Source: Zeus faber
Taxonomy: Eukaryota; Chordata; Actinopteri; Zeiformes; Zeidae
Direction of reading: 5' to 3'
DNA: 64,000 bases
Assembly: GCA_960531495.1 (NCBI GenBank)
Contig: OY482861.1
Location: 2,170,001 to 2,234,000 of the forward strand
Made by a program: the position numbers and the translations under genes. Below, one piece after another: positions 22,623 to 33,700 of the stretch. Every line of letters starts with the position of its first letter. Positions within the stretch are counted from its first letter, which is position 1. Below the pieces are notes generated by a model. That model searched no databases and was not told the origin of the DNA. It was given only the letters and a program-made list of their open reading frames with translations.

Positions 22623-24100
22623 GATGCAAGTCATATCAACACAGCTGAAGCCGCCTTGTGTTATGAATTCCTCTCATGCCGCAGCCTTCAGCTCTCCAGT
22701 AGCTCTCCAGCAGCTCCTCGTGTCCCAGCAGAGCTGCCGTGCAGTTGTTCTGCTGCTAAAGGCTGTCAACGTTCAGCGGGCGGACGCTCGTTTGCCCCCA
22801 CCCTCCGAGCTCCCCTGCCATCCAGGGTCCTTCTGACCCCCCCCCCCCCCCTTTAGCAGGGAGCTTGCCATCCTGCTTCTGTGTGTGGCCAGAGTCCACC
22901 GCTGCACACATCCCCTGGCCGACACGGCCCGTTGTGTTGTTGTTTTTTTATAATAGGGGGGATAAACAAAGTGTGTGTGTGGCGGAACAATCTCACGGGT
23001 TACAGGGGCCAAGTTGGGTTCACCTGTCGACGATGACGAAGCCCGGCATTGACGTGCAAGCTTGGCGGCGGTAGTGGAGTCGGGTGGTGGGGGTAGGCAG
23101 ACTCAGAGCTTTACAAGGAGCGGGGCCGGGAAATGTGGCGCACGGCTGAAGGCGACGTAGCTAAATCACCTCCACGGGGTGTTTACGGGGAAGGATCATT
23201 AGCGAGCTCGGCTACCTGCGTTACCCCTCGCTCTCCCTCCGTCAGCGTTTCGGCAGGAGTCCAGGGAGTCTGATGCCCTCATTAATAAAGATTACTATCT
23301 TGTCCTACAATGAATAGTAGTAATTTTAATAATTATGCCGAACAGCGATAAACTTAATCTCATTAAATTAATGCCCAATCGTTCTTCTTTACAAAGAATA
23401 ATCCACGTATTCATAATAATAAATAATAATTTGGTTATCAAAATGCGTCATTATAGACGTTTTTTTTAATATCTTAATGGTATATTTTGTACGATCACAT
23501 TAGCATGATGTAATAATAATTTTGGGAATGCATTATTAAAATATATTAAAATAATTTATTTGGATGGAGTAATTTTTTGGAGAAGCTTCCGCATTGCGGG
23601 AGGAGAACGTCTGAGAGAAGCACACTATATTTACCCTATCTCCTCATGCCGTGACTGTGCCCAATATTGAAACAGCAGAAGAAGAACGGGGGCAATAAAA
23701 TGGATATAGAGTAAGTGCACGAAAAAAAATGTTTTAGAAAGTTAACTTTTCAATTGTTACACGTTTTTGCTGTTAAATGCTAGCAGTTTTGTGTTATAAC
23801 ACGATATAACACGGAGAGATTATGCATGCAAAAGTTAATGACTTTGTTTTATTTTATAAAGCCGTTTTTAACATGCACAGTATCTAGCTTTAGTTAAATG
23901 TGTGTTGGAGTGGAGTGTTAACTAGCATTTAGATTTAGTTTACTGTGTGTTGGTGCAGGGAGACGGTACTGTGAGAGAGAGACGGTTTTCAAACAGACAG
24001 ACGGACCCGCTAGCTAAGTTTCTCTTGATCGGTTCTCCACCAAAGCGTGCTGAGAGAGTCCGGACTGTTTTTTGCCAGTTTAGACTTTATTTGAAGGTAC
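22621..24100. other. Unassigned intergenic DNA
   Basis: The first 650 bp are relatively GC-rich, with a C15 homopolymer at 22,837-22,851. From about 23,280 the sequence turns strongly AT-rich. Short ORFs (at most 79 codons) show no recognisable domain or splice context. I see no supported gene here. The GC-rich part could be a promoter region, but nothing in the sequence proves it. Confidence 0.6.
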
Positions 24101-24907
24101 AATGGTACCTCGACTTATGACTGCATCTACTTACTAATCCAAGATACGATAGTCGCTAAAATTAGCATCGTCTTACGACTGACTGCTCCAGGATACGACC
24201 GTGGAAATTTGTAGTTGGCGCGTCGGCGTCAGTCAGCGGGCGACCTACATCGTGTGTGCACGTTGTTCGTGGCTTATCGATTTTTTTTTCATATTTACTG
24301 TGTTTGTGCTGTGCATTTTGTTTTTTTGTTTTTTAACTTATGAAAGCAATATGTGCTCTCTGTCATTTGGGTGGGCCGGCTGTACAAGTGGTTGCCTGCT
24401 GAAATAGAATATTTTCTGCAATGATATCTGTTATCCTCGGGCAGTGCCTGACTTTAAGGATAAACAGTAAAAGATAACATTTATAAAGTCGCGATCATGT
24501 GGGACATCTGGAACACTCACAGCATCCCATTTTGCTGGTTCATACACATTGCTGTATGGAGGTGATTTAGCAGCATGAGAAATGTACCACTGAATTTTGG
24601 AGTCCTAAATAGTTGTAACTGGTTCTAATGTTGTTGTGATTTTATTTTTTCCTATTGAAATAAAAAAAAATGAAAGTCAAACCTGATTTTAAATTTCACT
24701 CATCCTTTGGTCATGAAATGGTAAAATAATTTTTCAATTTAGATTTTTGTATCTCCAAAAAAGCAAAATTTGAAAACCACTCATACCCCATTTTTTCCAT
24801 TTCTGATTCTGAATTGAGAATAGAGTAACCAAAAGATACAGCGATTGAAAGACCTGGTCTACACTCCTAATTGTATTTGTCCTTTTACATTTCTATTTCT
24901 ATCTTAG
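24101..24907. other. Intergenic or intronic DNA with a possible transposon end
   Basis: The stretch begins with GGTACCTCGACTTATGACTG, a wording often seen at ends of DNA-transposon-derived repeats, and contains related segments (CGTCTTACGACTG, CCAGGATACGACC). I could not find a matching inverted end. The last 30 bp are a pyrimidine-rich tract ending TATCTTAG, a plausible splice acceptor for the exon that follows. Confidence 0.4.
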
Positions 24908-25131
24908 AAATCTCTGAGAGAAGGAGGTGGTTACCTGAGGAGGTCCATGCGGTGGAAAAGAACCTGAAGGCTTTCATTGAAAGTGGTAAAGTGCCGGGAA
25001 GGACTGAGTGTGATGCATGTATTAGAGCTTCACCTGAAGCTCTAAACCAGCGAAGCTGGACTGCATTGAAGTACTATGTAAAAAATCGTATCACTGCCAT
25101 CCAATGCGAAAGTGCGAGAAGAATTTATTAA
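24908..25131 (+). pseudogene. Candidate last exon, C-terminal domain seen in fish transposon-linked proteins
   Basis: A pyrimidine tract and AG end at 24,907, followed by an open frame of about 75 codons to a TAA at 25,131. The protein contains ERRRWLPEEVHAVEK, a VPGRTECDACIRASPEAL segment with two Cys, and SWTALKYYVKNRIT. From memory, this layout (basic/Trp start, ValProGly-x-x-x-Cys, then LysxTyrValxAsnxIle) recurs at the C-terminus of many multi-copy predicted teleost proteins, probably of mobile-element origin. No function is established that I can name. No upstream exon of the same gene is recognisable, so this may be a detached copy. It has no internal stop. Whether it is transcribed is unknown. 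Confidence 0.5.
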
Positions 25132-25310
25132 TAGAGTTGTTAAAGCATTTGCTCAAACATGTTGGTTCACGTTGCTCAAAAATGTTGGTTCATTTGATGC
25201 AACTTCATTTTTGATGATGTTTGTGTTGTTCGTTGGCATCCTGAGTACCCAGGTATACACTGGAGTTCAACTAGTTATTGATTTTATCAGGCGAAAACAT
25301 TGATAATTAG

Positions 25311-25772
25311 TAGTTAGGTGCAGTCAAAGGCCGCAAGTCAATTCATCTGCTGATAACAACTGACTCTACGGTGGCCAACGGGAAAACTCTGCAACTAAAG
25401 AAAATACATGTAAATAGACAAAACGCAAGCAAATTTAGAAAATGTCATCATCAATTTGACAACACAGGCAACAACACAATGGAAAAGTTCACGAAGGAAC
25501 AAACTTAAAATAAAAACATCAAGAAATGTTTGTGTATCATATCTGATATATTCCCCAAATGAAGTGTCCGTGGTGAATTGCTTTTAAGTTTGTTTCTGTG
25601 CAAATGTTTCCATTGTTTTGCATCTCTTGCCTGTGTTGTCAAATTGATGATGATGTTTTCTGAATTTGCTTGTGTTTTGTCTATTTGCAGTGAGTTTTCG
25701 TGCCGACCACCGTAGGGTAGGTTTTTATCAGCAGATTAATTGAAAATGGATAGTTAGGTGCAGGCAAAGGCC
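25311..25772. repeat. MITE-like inverted repeat with flanking direct repeats
   Basis: Two imperfect inverted arms of about 165 bp (25,339-25,511 and 25,580-25,742) flank a spacer of about 70 bp. Shared words include TCTGCTGAT, ATAGACAAAACRCAAGCAAAT, TCATCAATTTGACAACACAG and AACAAACTTAAAA, read from opposite strands. Outside the arms a 22-bp direct repeat, TAGTTAGGTGCAG/TCAAAGGCC with one mismatch, occurs at 25,311-25,332 and 25,751-25,772. The transcript could form a long hairpin. I infer a non-autonomous fold-back DNA transposon. No transposase is present. Confidence 0.8.
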
Positions 25773-26650
25773 AAAGGTCAGGGTTTACCACCATACTACT
25801 CTTCCCCCGCGTGAATACATTGCACTTTTTCTTTGTTACAAAGCATATCAGGAGACTTACTGAGCCCTGTGTGAGCCCTTGTTTGTTTTCTTGTGCCATC
25901 TGCTCCTTTTTATTTTATAATAAATAATTGTAATTTTTTATCTACATTTTGTACAGTGGGTGTAGGTTTATTCCCCGTTCGATTAAGTTTGGAAGAAAAT
26001 ATTATACTGTCAAAACCATCAAATTAAATAACAATTGATTCTGTGCTCTCTTTTAAAGTATATGTGGTATTTGTCATACTTATCTGGAAATCAATTGATG
26101 AACCGGTATTTAAGTCGAAAATGATCTGCATAATATGCTCAAATTTACTACATTTACTTACAGCGTGCTTAGGTAGAAAAATAATCTTTACTTTCCAATT
26201 TTTGATATGTTTAAGTGGTGTTGGCCTGAGGCCTGATTTCTTAAATTGGTTGTATATCCTTTCAAATTAATAATTATACTTTTGGAAGGTTTATATTTTT
26301 CAATCAGAATCTGACCTATTGATTAAAAAAAGTGTTCAGTGTCAAAGTTTGCATGTCAATAGACCATAACATGGTGGGTCCCCTGTGTAATCAAAAAGTC
26401 AGGTGGGGTTCCCATGAGGCTCAAAAATTCAGGTCTAAAATCTTTTTGAGGGTTATCATTTTTTAAAGTAGTTTTTGTATCATCAAAAAATGATCCGTGA
26501 TTTATGTACTCAACACTAAACATTTTACGAGACACAAGGACGCGTTAGCATGGGCTATGCCACGTGAAAACCCCAGCATGCAATGGGGGGCGTACCTTCG
26601 TATTCCTGTCTATTATTTGTCCGCATTTTGTTAATTGTTTATATTCTTGT
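25773..26650. other. AT-rich DNA without a recognised gene
   Basis: Only short frames with no domain are present. Around 26,340-26,480 there are phrases such as GGTGGGTCCCC and AGGTGGGGTTCCCATGAGG that look like transposon-derived text, but no boundaries can be drawn. Confidence 0.5.
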
Positions 26651-26730
26651 TATTTACATTTACATTTACATTTAGTCATTTAGCAGATGCTTTTATCCAA
26701 AGCGACTTACAAGGGAGAATAACATTCAAG
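26651..26730. repeat. Teleost-wide interspersed repeat fragment
   Basis: After an ATTTAC triplication, the text contains GTCATTTAGCAGATGC and then TTTTATCCAAAGCGACTTAC. I know this segment as one of the commonest short interspersed motifs in teleost genomes, where it is usually part of a non-autonomous DNA transposon. It is the single best taxonomic marker in the window. Exact ends and family name cannot be set from sequence alone. Confidence 0.8.
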
Positions 26731-27065
26731 CTACAGCTATTTCTCTACATTCTGCTGGTACTTGTAGAGTTAATTGACTAACCGATATGATGGTCTATAG
26801 ACCAATCAATAGAAAAAATAGTTTCACCTTTACAGCCAGCAGTAAGGTTTTTGGATGCTTTAAATTGCAGTACACTTGTTCTAGAAAATGATCAGTTTCT
26901 AAGTTATGGAGCCATTTCAAAATGTTATTGTCGAATTAGTGTCTTGTGCTGTTCTTATTTATCTATTGTGCCTCAACACTTTTAGAAGCCTCGTGGAAAG
27001 TCAGTAGTATTTATTTTGGGTTTTTGTCTGTTAAGAAACAGGTGATCACCAGAAAGTGCGCCTGT

Positions 27066-28880
27066 AGCCAATTTCCACCGTGACTGGACGAAGCCACAAG
27101 CTGGTCATTACAGCAGAGTCTCCAGATAAGAAGGTATTTTTGTTTGATTATTTATGAACAATACTTGAAGACAAAAGTTGTGATTTTCATGAAAAAAAAA
27201 GACTTTCTATGTTTCTAGTTTGTACTTCTTGTTGGTGACTCCCATCTACGGAGCATTGTGGATGGATTTGTGAAGATGCCAGGGGACCGAGGTACTGAAT
27301 GCTTTTTTGTCTCGGAGACCTGACGCAGTTTGTGTTGTAGCCCCTAGCAGCGACTTGACGGCCAGCAGGACCATCGACGAGGCAGCAGTAGACTTTCGCA
27401 GCCTCCTGGTCAGTGTCTGCAGTCGCTGGCCAAAGTTACGCTTCATGTTTAGTACATTTTTGGTAGTATTGGTACTATTAATACTTTTGCTTTGTGAGCT
27501 CTGCAGAACATATTTTACATTTTGAAAACAAATGTACTGTAATAAACACCTTTTTTTTTGTGTGTGTTTGTATAGGTGTTTGTCCTGGACTTCCTTCCGC
27601 GTCTGACTATTTGCTCCGTGAGGAATACCATCCTGTGGCGGCATGCATGGGAAGCATATTTTAATTTTAGTACAGTTAAATGTATAACGGAGTATATATT
27701 TTTAGACAAACCAATTCAATAAATATTTCTAATGAACAAAGTTGACATCTATGTATGCATATTTCTATTCGTCCTAATCGTTGTTTTAAGGCATCAAGTA
27801 CTTTTCTGCAGCCAACCACTTCCCATTGAACCACCCAGAGCTGTGAAGCAGAGATGGTGTAAGTACAATTGTACAATTTGTTGTCATGTCACGTGATGGC
27901 TATTTTATGAATAACTTTGCTATGTTGTGAAACCATGGCCCTGTGACATTGCTGTGAAATGCTGCTTATCGCCAACTGGAGACAACAGCGCCGCCAACAG
28001 CACGAAAGTCAAAGGTTTCTCCCGGCAGGTCACTTCCAACATTCTCTCCAAAAGTGGTTGTGAAGGGAGAGCTCATCGTGCCTCATCCTTCACCTAACCC
28101 TTTTGAGTGGAGACTGGTTGGAAGGGGCAGAAAGATAATCGGTTGCATACTGTTATTGTTGGGGTAAGACCCTCTGGAAACTGTGATAGTCTCTGATATT
28201 CACTCAAAGTGTACCGATTTTCATTAAACAATTTTAATATGTTTGTTATGTGTGTAGTTGGCCTTTTGTCAAGACATTGTCTTAAATCGACATTTTGCTC
28301 TATGATTTCACAGGTGGACACAACACCAGTAGCGTCGCCGGAATGATCCATCCCGTTATCAACTTGTTCCATCGCATCTTTCTAGCGCTGTCCAGTGTGG
28401 AGAATTTTATATTGTTTTTATATCAACAATTCTATATCAATTTTATATCAAGAAAATTTTGCTTTGCTTACATGGGAAAGCCACGGTGGGACATTGGCAG
28501 AAAGCTACTGCCTCCAAGAGGACACTGGGAACGGAGCAGGTTTGCTTTGTTCGTTGTTTTTCTTCTTTTTTCAATGACATTTTTGATAGTAGTACTTCAT
28601 TTTAGTTTTATTTTGTCCATGCATTTCATTCTCTTGCTTTTTTTTAGGGGAAGGCAGCACCAACCGTTGTGGAGGTGTCTTCAAAGCCACACCTGCCAGT
28701 GATGTGCCAGTTCTTGTGAAGGAATAGCAGCGCTCTCAAACATTTGTCAAAGGTCAGAGTGATGCTGCTCCTTATTATCCTGATATGGAGAGTGCTACAG
28801 TGTTTTCTGATGTTGCAGCAGAGCTTGACGCTAGCAGTTCTGTCATGGGAACAATTGATGTCACTTCTATCAGCGGAACA
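27066..28880 (+). pseudogene. Broken multi-exon gene with SGNH-hydrolase-like domain
   Basis: Several exon-like pieces lie in order. (a) About 27,066-27,133, ending AAG|GTATTT. (b) 27,219-27,291 after a TTTCTAG acceptor, encoding FVLLVGDSHLRSIVDGF, with the Gly-Asp-Ser of SGNH block I, and a GT donor. (c) About 27,310-27,438, encoding [20 protein letters not shown]. (d) 27,576-27,648 after TTGTATAG, encoding VFVLDFLPRLT and, one frameshift later, EEYHPVAACMG. (e) 27,791-27,858, encoding IKYFSAANHFPLNHPEL, then TGA where Trp would fit, then SRDG before a GTAAGT donor. (f) A piece near 28,058-28,146 encoding VVVKGELIVP and FEWRLVGRGRKIIG. Further acceptor-led pieces follow at 28,312 and 28,650. 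SGNH enzymes are esterases or lipases, but here part of the domain between (b) and (c) is missing and stops and frameshifts occur. Similar multi-copy predicted proteins exist in fish and are probably transposon-linked (inference). Confidence 0.55.
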
Positions 28881-29234
28881 GGTGATAGCTGAGAACATTT
28901 TTTAACAAAGAAAAACGTAGAACACTTTCAGTGCCGGGAAAGCATACGTTGAGTGTTTACACAAATGGTCCTTTTACGATCTAGAAAAACTGAGATAACG
29001 ACTAAAACTTTCGTGACAGTGATATACAGGAATGTAAGATCTCCTGTGAAAGAGTCGGGCGTCACCAAACAAACATATGCCTCAGCATTCAGACATCACT
29101 TGGTGGTAGAATTATATCATTCATTAACATTGATCATCATTTTTCTCTCACACTCCCTTCTGTTGTTCCCAGTGGAATGATACAAAAGGAAAATGCAATA
29201 ATGCTTAAGTATAATATAATTGAGGCAAAGGGAT
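28881..29234. other. Short intergenic stretch, no gene seen
   Basis: AT-rich DNA separates the SGNH-like pseudogene from the retroviral remnant. No domain, repeat boundary or RNA gene was recognised. Confidence 0.5.
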
Positions 29235-29870
29235 CAGAAAATGATGTATAAATTGAGTACAATACATTTATACAGATATATTGTTTTATCTGTGTCCTTT
29301 TGATGGAGGGGCCAAGGAAAATGATGACCATATAACAAGGTGGGAAGTGGCCAGGTGTAATCAAATGTGGAGCAGAAGTCCAGCGGTGGAGCCGTCTGTG
29401 GGGCGCCAATGTTGGTGTAGAAAGCCCCTTCGATAACTGCTTCCAAAACACACATTTCTTCGGCTGTGGTAAGGGGAATGGCAGTAACCCAAGTAGCCTA
29501 TGTAGGTATGGTTGAAGTGGTTCCATCGCAGTTGCAGGGTGAGCAGCGTTCAGCGTACACTCACGTTGTCTCCTCAACGAGTACCTAGAGGGGAGTAGGA
29601 ACTTTCTTGCGATGAGATACGTGTATCCATATTGGTCGTTCTACCACCTTAACTGCTGCTGCAGTGGTGCGGGTCCCTAACCCTGCTGGAAAGGTCCTAG
29701 GAATCTGGCAGAGTTCCAGCTTTTCCTCTGTAAGTCGCGATCACCACCCATTCACCTGGTCAGCGGCCGTGTAGAGGTCCTTCAAGTGGGACGGGTAGGG
29801 CTGCTTTGACCTGGGCACATAGACTTAAACACTTGGGTGAGAGACACACATTTTGACAACATTGTTTGGT
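29235..29870 (-). pseudogene. Second retrovirus-like remnant: integrase C-terminus and env start
   Basis: Read on the minus strand from about 29,830, the text encodes ALPVPLEGPLHGR, a stop, PGEWVVIATYRGK, then GPFQQ and, one frame over, AAAVKVVERPIWIHVSHRKKV. This is the order of the small barrel domain at the C-terminus of gammaretrovirus-type integrases. A partial frame continues toward 29,240 with MCVLEAVIEGAFYTNIG and DYTWPLPTLLYG, in the position where env begins, but I cannot confirm env homology. At least one stop and two frame changes break it. The main retrovirus to the right has its own integrase C-terminus of different sequence, so this is a separate, older insertion. Confidence 0.6.
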
Positions 29871-29949
29871 ATAGGTCCAAGATTGTTAAATGGGCGTTAA
29901 ATAGTTGAATAGCAGACTACAGGCTCAGTACAAAAATGAATGTATGCAC

Positions 29950-31150
29950 ACTCGTGTAACAACAGAATAATATTATCACAATGTCTAATATGTAGGAGAT
30001 AATAGGCGGCCATTTTGACACGCCCATGCATGGCACCACTAGAATATCAAATGACACACTGGGACTGACGAGTGTGCAAAGATTTGTGAATTTCCAAGTA
30101 TCTTTTGGAACATGAAATTGTACGTGTTGCCACGCCCACACCGTGTGCCAAAATATATATGTATTTTAATAAGTTTTAGCTGTGAAGGTGTCTTGTAGAC
30201 ACTCGTCAAGTTTGAAGTCGATCCGATAAATCGCCAAGGAGGGGTTTCGCGAAAGTACAAAGCATAAATATGACTAAAAAGTCAGGAAAATTCAAAATGG
30301 CCGACTTCCTGTTGGGTTTCCGTCATGGCGGAAATATATATATATATATATATAAGTCTAGAGAGGTTACAAATGTGTACCGAATTTTGGGAGTTTACGT
30401 GGAAAAAGGTGAATAGGTCAGAAAATTATTATTTTATTTTCTAGGGTGGCGTGGCAACACGTAAAATTTCATGTTCCAAAGATACTAATTCACGAAAACT
30501 TTGCGCACTTGTTAGTCCCAGTGTGGCAATTGATATTGTATGAGTTGCCTGCATGGGCGTGGCAAAATGGCCCGACACACCCTGTTGAAAATTTCAAAAC
30601 ATCAAACCTATTCACTTTTTACCATGAAATTCACAAAATTCGGGACACTTTTGTAACTTCTTGGATTAAATGTGTAATTTTAGTCACTTTCCGTTCATTT
30701 TCTCGCTTTGTACTTTCGTAAACTCCTCCGAGGCCATTTATCTGGCTTCAAACTTGGCGAGTGTCTACAAGACACCTTCACGATTAAAAGATATAAAAAA
30801 AAATAATAATTGTCACACGATGTGGCCGTGGCAAAGCGTTGGATTTCGTGTTCCAAAAAAAGCTGTGTTTTTGTAATATTTTATCCACTTTTTATGCTTT
30901 GTACTTTCGTGAACTTCTCCTGGGGGATTTTTTGGATTGAGACTCATTGGGGATTAAAAGTTATTAAAACATTTTTTTTTCGTCACGATGCGGGTGTGGC
31001 AACGCGTTGAATTTTATGTTCAAAAAAACAGTTTACGTGACTTTTGGGGCCTTGAGAAACTACAAAATTATTGCAAAACTTTGCACACTCTTCAGTCCCA
31101 GTGTGGCATTTAATATTCTATGGGTCCTATACATGGGCGTGTCAAAATGA
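29950..31150. repeat. Interspersed repeat family A, cluster with inverted and direct copies
   Basis: Key words are GTGTCTACAAGACACCTTCA, GTGTGGGCGTGGCAACACGT, TCAGTCCCAGTGTGGCA and CCGACTTCCTGTTGGGTTT. A minus-oriented copy spans about 29,980-30,330, a plus copy about 30,366-30,700, and another plus copy about 30,700-31,145. The 30,366-30,420 and 30,608-30,660 segments are inverted repeats of each other (GTTACAAA...GGTGAATAGG against CCTATTCAC...TTTTGTAAC). A TA microsatellite lies at 30,338-30,353. The same family recurs at 40,110-40,800. It probably derives from a DNA transposon, but no transposase is present. Confidence 0.8.
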
Positions 31151-31254
31151 TCAACTAGATGCAGTTATCGTGGATGAGGATGTCGGGGTCCTGGTGCTGG
31201 GGAAAGGAGGCCCATACCTATAGCAACATAGGTGTCGCCACATTCCTTCTGTCT

Positions 31255-31860
31255 CAATGCCATGTACGCTTGTATTTCTGGTTTTCCCAACGCAGTCATG
31301 ATGCATTTTTCCCTAGAGTACAAATGCATGGTATACAACAACATCCACATACAATTAACAGAGCAGCAATGATAGCAACGTTGATTATGCATGATAAAAT
31401 GAGGCCTTTTCATTTGGAAAACATAGAGTCCAACCAACCAGTGATGTGATCATCCATTCCTGCATTTTCTTTTAGTTCTACGCTCCGTGAGTGGAGTAGC
31501 AATTCCTCCTACTGGTTCCTGTGTTTATAAGCACATTACTCCATGCCCCACAATCAATATGGGTACCTTAAACCTCGTCCAGCCACCAGTCACTTGTTAG
31601 TCTAGGGTTGGTGGACCACGCATATTTCTCATTCCACTGGTACTGCTCCTACCCTGTGGAATCACACTTTATTATGGAACAGAAATCAACATTGAATGCC
31701 AGGATTTGTCCTTCATAGGCATAAATGACAAGAACTGTTTCTTTCATTCGGCCCCACTCTTTGACCTTTGTCATATACTGGTCATACGATAATTGGGGTC
31801 CCACTTGGTAAGAATATGTATACTGTGTAGGGTCCAGGACTTCTCCTAGGGTAAACAAAA
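31255..31860 (-). pseudogene. ERV env remnant
   Basis: A tract ending TTTACCCTAG at about 31,846 on the minus strand looks like a splice acceptor. It lies just inside a short frame (31,858-31,649) with VDFCSIIKCD, a likely surface-subunit start. After a stop the reading continues with YAWSTNPRLTSDWWLDE, then drops directly to MDDHITGWLDSMFSK and a hydrophobic membrane span IIAALLIVCGCCCIPCIC (about 31,370-31,315). Most of the surface subunit and of the transmembrane-subunit ectodomain, with any fusion peptide, is therefore deleted. What remains is the N-terminal bit and the membrane anchor. A stop also replaces a likely Trp just before the membrane span. It cannot encode a working envelope. 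Confidence 0.75.
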
Positions 31861-31889
31861 AAAATATTATTTTTTTTTTACATGGTTAA

Positions 31890-33250
31890 TTACAGAATGC
31901 TTACGTCTTTCAGCTGGATCCTTGTTTCTGTGAGAGTTCTTGCGGGTGGGGTGACAGGGGCGCAGTGGGAGAGGTGGTGACAGGGAGCACCAGTTTTATT
32001 TTTGAGCTTTACTGCATGTGAGGTGGCCAACACTACCTCCCAAGGTCCAGTCCACCTTGGCTCAGGCCACTTCTGTTTGTGGACCTTGATGTGGACCCAG
32101 TCTCCGGGGCTGACCACCAGGGTGTGGGGCAGTCTGGGGCAGTGTTCTTGACCTGTGAATACAAAACTCGAGATACTGCGGTTAGTGCTTTGACATATTC
32201 AGGTAAACCTTCCTGGAAATCATCAAAAGCGGGTGATTTAGCTGGTAGGTTGTGAGGACCTGGCATGGGGCGGCCTGTTAATATCTCGTGTGGGCTAAGA
32301 TGTGTTTGACTATGGGGAGAGGTCTCGCATGGACATTAATGCTAGGGGTAGGGCCACGTTAGTTTAGTCGTTTTTGTGATGTTCTGTAGAGACATACTGA
32401 GTTGCTGTTTTGTCTCTATCAGCACCTTGGCCATTTTTTCTTTCAACGTCTGGTTTGCACTTTCAACTAGGCCTTTTGACTGGGGGTGATAGACTGAACC
32501 AGATCTATGGGAGATACCTAATGCCTGTTCTACCTGGCTGAGTTTTTTATCGCTGGTAAAATGAGATCCATTGTCCGAGCAGATAACTGTGGGGTAACCC
32601 CACCGAGGAATGCGTTTTTTCCATAACCATTTAATCACAGATACTGCATCCTCTCTTTTGCAAGGGACTGCTTCTACCCATTTGGAGAATCGATCTACCA
32701 TCACGAGTAGGTATCTGTACCCTTGTACTCTGTTGTCCCTGCCCATGCCGGTGTAATCTATGCATATTTCTCTGAAGGGGTAGGGGGGCACTGAGAATGT
32801 TCCCAAAGGTCTTTGGTAGACTGTCTTCTTATTTAGCTCGTGACAGACGACGCATTCTGCAATATGGTTGGCCACCATTTCCTCCAGGTAGGGATGCCAC
32901 CAGTCCTGTTTGAGCCTGTTGGTGGTTCTTTTGGGTCCTTCATGAGTCTGTCCATGTGCATCCTTGATGAGGTAGACCAGGAGTGCGGCTGGTGCTACTG
33001 GGCGCCCATCGTGGCTTCTCCATAGGCCGCTGGTGCATGTGGCTCCTTTCTTCTGCCACTGCGAGTGTTCGTTCCATTTCGCTTCTTTCTGCACTTCTTT
33101 CAGATGTTCCTCTGACAAATTGAGGGCGTTGTCTTCAGTAAATACAATCATCATTGCTGCGCTTTCTTTTAGGTTCCCTCCTGCTTCTTTTGCTGCTGTG
33201 TCGGCTGCGTTTGAATTTCCTTTGGAGTGTCCTTTGCATTTGATGATCTG
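31890..33250 (-). pseudogene. ERV integrase (frameshifted)
   Basis: The frame 33,400-32,342 carries the end of RNase H and then integrase. The zinc-binding region reads [18 protein letters not shown] ... HIAECVVC. The catalytic core has Asp in [10 protein letters not shown], Asp in [10 protein letters not shown] and Glu in [12 protein letters not shown], about 36 residues apart, so the DDE triad is present. Integrase joins viral DNA ends to host DNA in the nucleus. The frame breaks near 32,342. Two overlapping frames (32,266-32,033 and 32,117-31,890) then carry the rest: GRPMPGPHNLP, PGDWVHIKVHKQKW and EPRWTGPWEVVLATSHAVKLK, the C-terminal barrel domain. At least two frameshifts separate core and tail. 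Confidence 0.9.
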
Positions 33251-33700
33251 GATTTTTCGGGGGAGATGTATAGCTTCCAGGAGGGCGAGTATGAGGTCTT
33301 TGTGTTTTACCGGGGCTCCTGCTGACGTTTGGAGTCCTCTTTTCATCCATATGGCTACATCCACGTGAGCTGTATGCTGAGTCGGTGAATATGTTTGCAT
33401 TTTTGTTTTTTGAGATTTTTAATGCTTTCACCGAGGCGTCGAGTTCTGCTTTTTGTGTTGATGCTGGTTGTTCTATCATCCCACTTCTTAGGGTGACGTG
33501 GTGTCCATTAATTTGTTGAATGGCTGCGTATGATGCTCTATTTCCCTCTTCTTCTTTGAAACAACAACCATCTATAAACAGGACAATTTCTGCATCGGGG
33601 TCAGATGTTCCATCCAAGTCTGTGCGGCCCTTTGCTTCCAGTTTCATGAGCTGTACGCAGTCATGGGTGCCATCTGCATACTGTAGTCCGCCGGCCAAGT
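33160..33700 (-). pseudogene. ERV RNase H domain
   Basis: In the frame 33,941-33,135, catalytic residues are visible in VLFIDGCCF (Asp codon 33,572-33,570), TQKAELDA (Glu) and IFTDSAYSS (Asp). The His loop and fourth acidic residue follow in the next frame (33,400 onward: [18 protein letters not shown]). A frame change inside the domain breaks the protein. RNase H removes the RNA strand during reverse transcription. The connection domain upstream (about 33,710-33,960) is also split over two frames. Confidence 0.85.

Noticed and set aside
22621-23074. Short frames in the GC-rich stretch right of the gypsy element
   Set aside because: They are under 90 codons, of low complexity, and without splice signals or recognisable domains.
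29917-30260. Minus-strand frames in family A as host exons
   Set aside because: The same text recurs at 30,446 and 40,180, so it is repeat sequence, and frames differ between copies.
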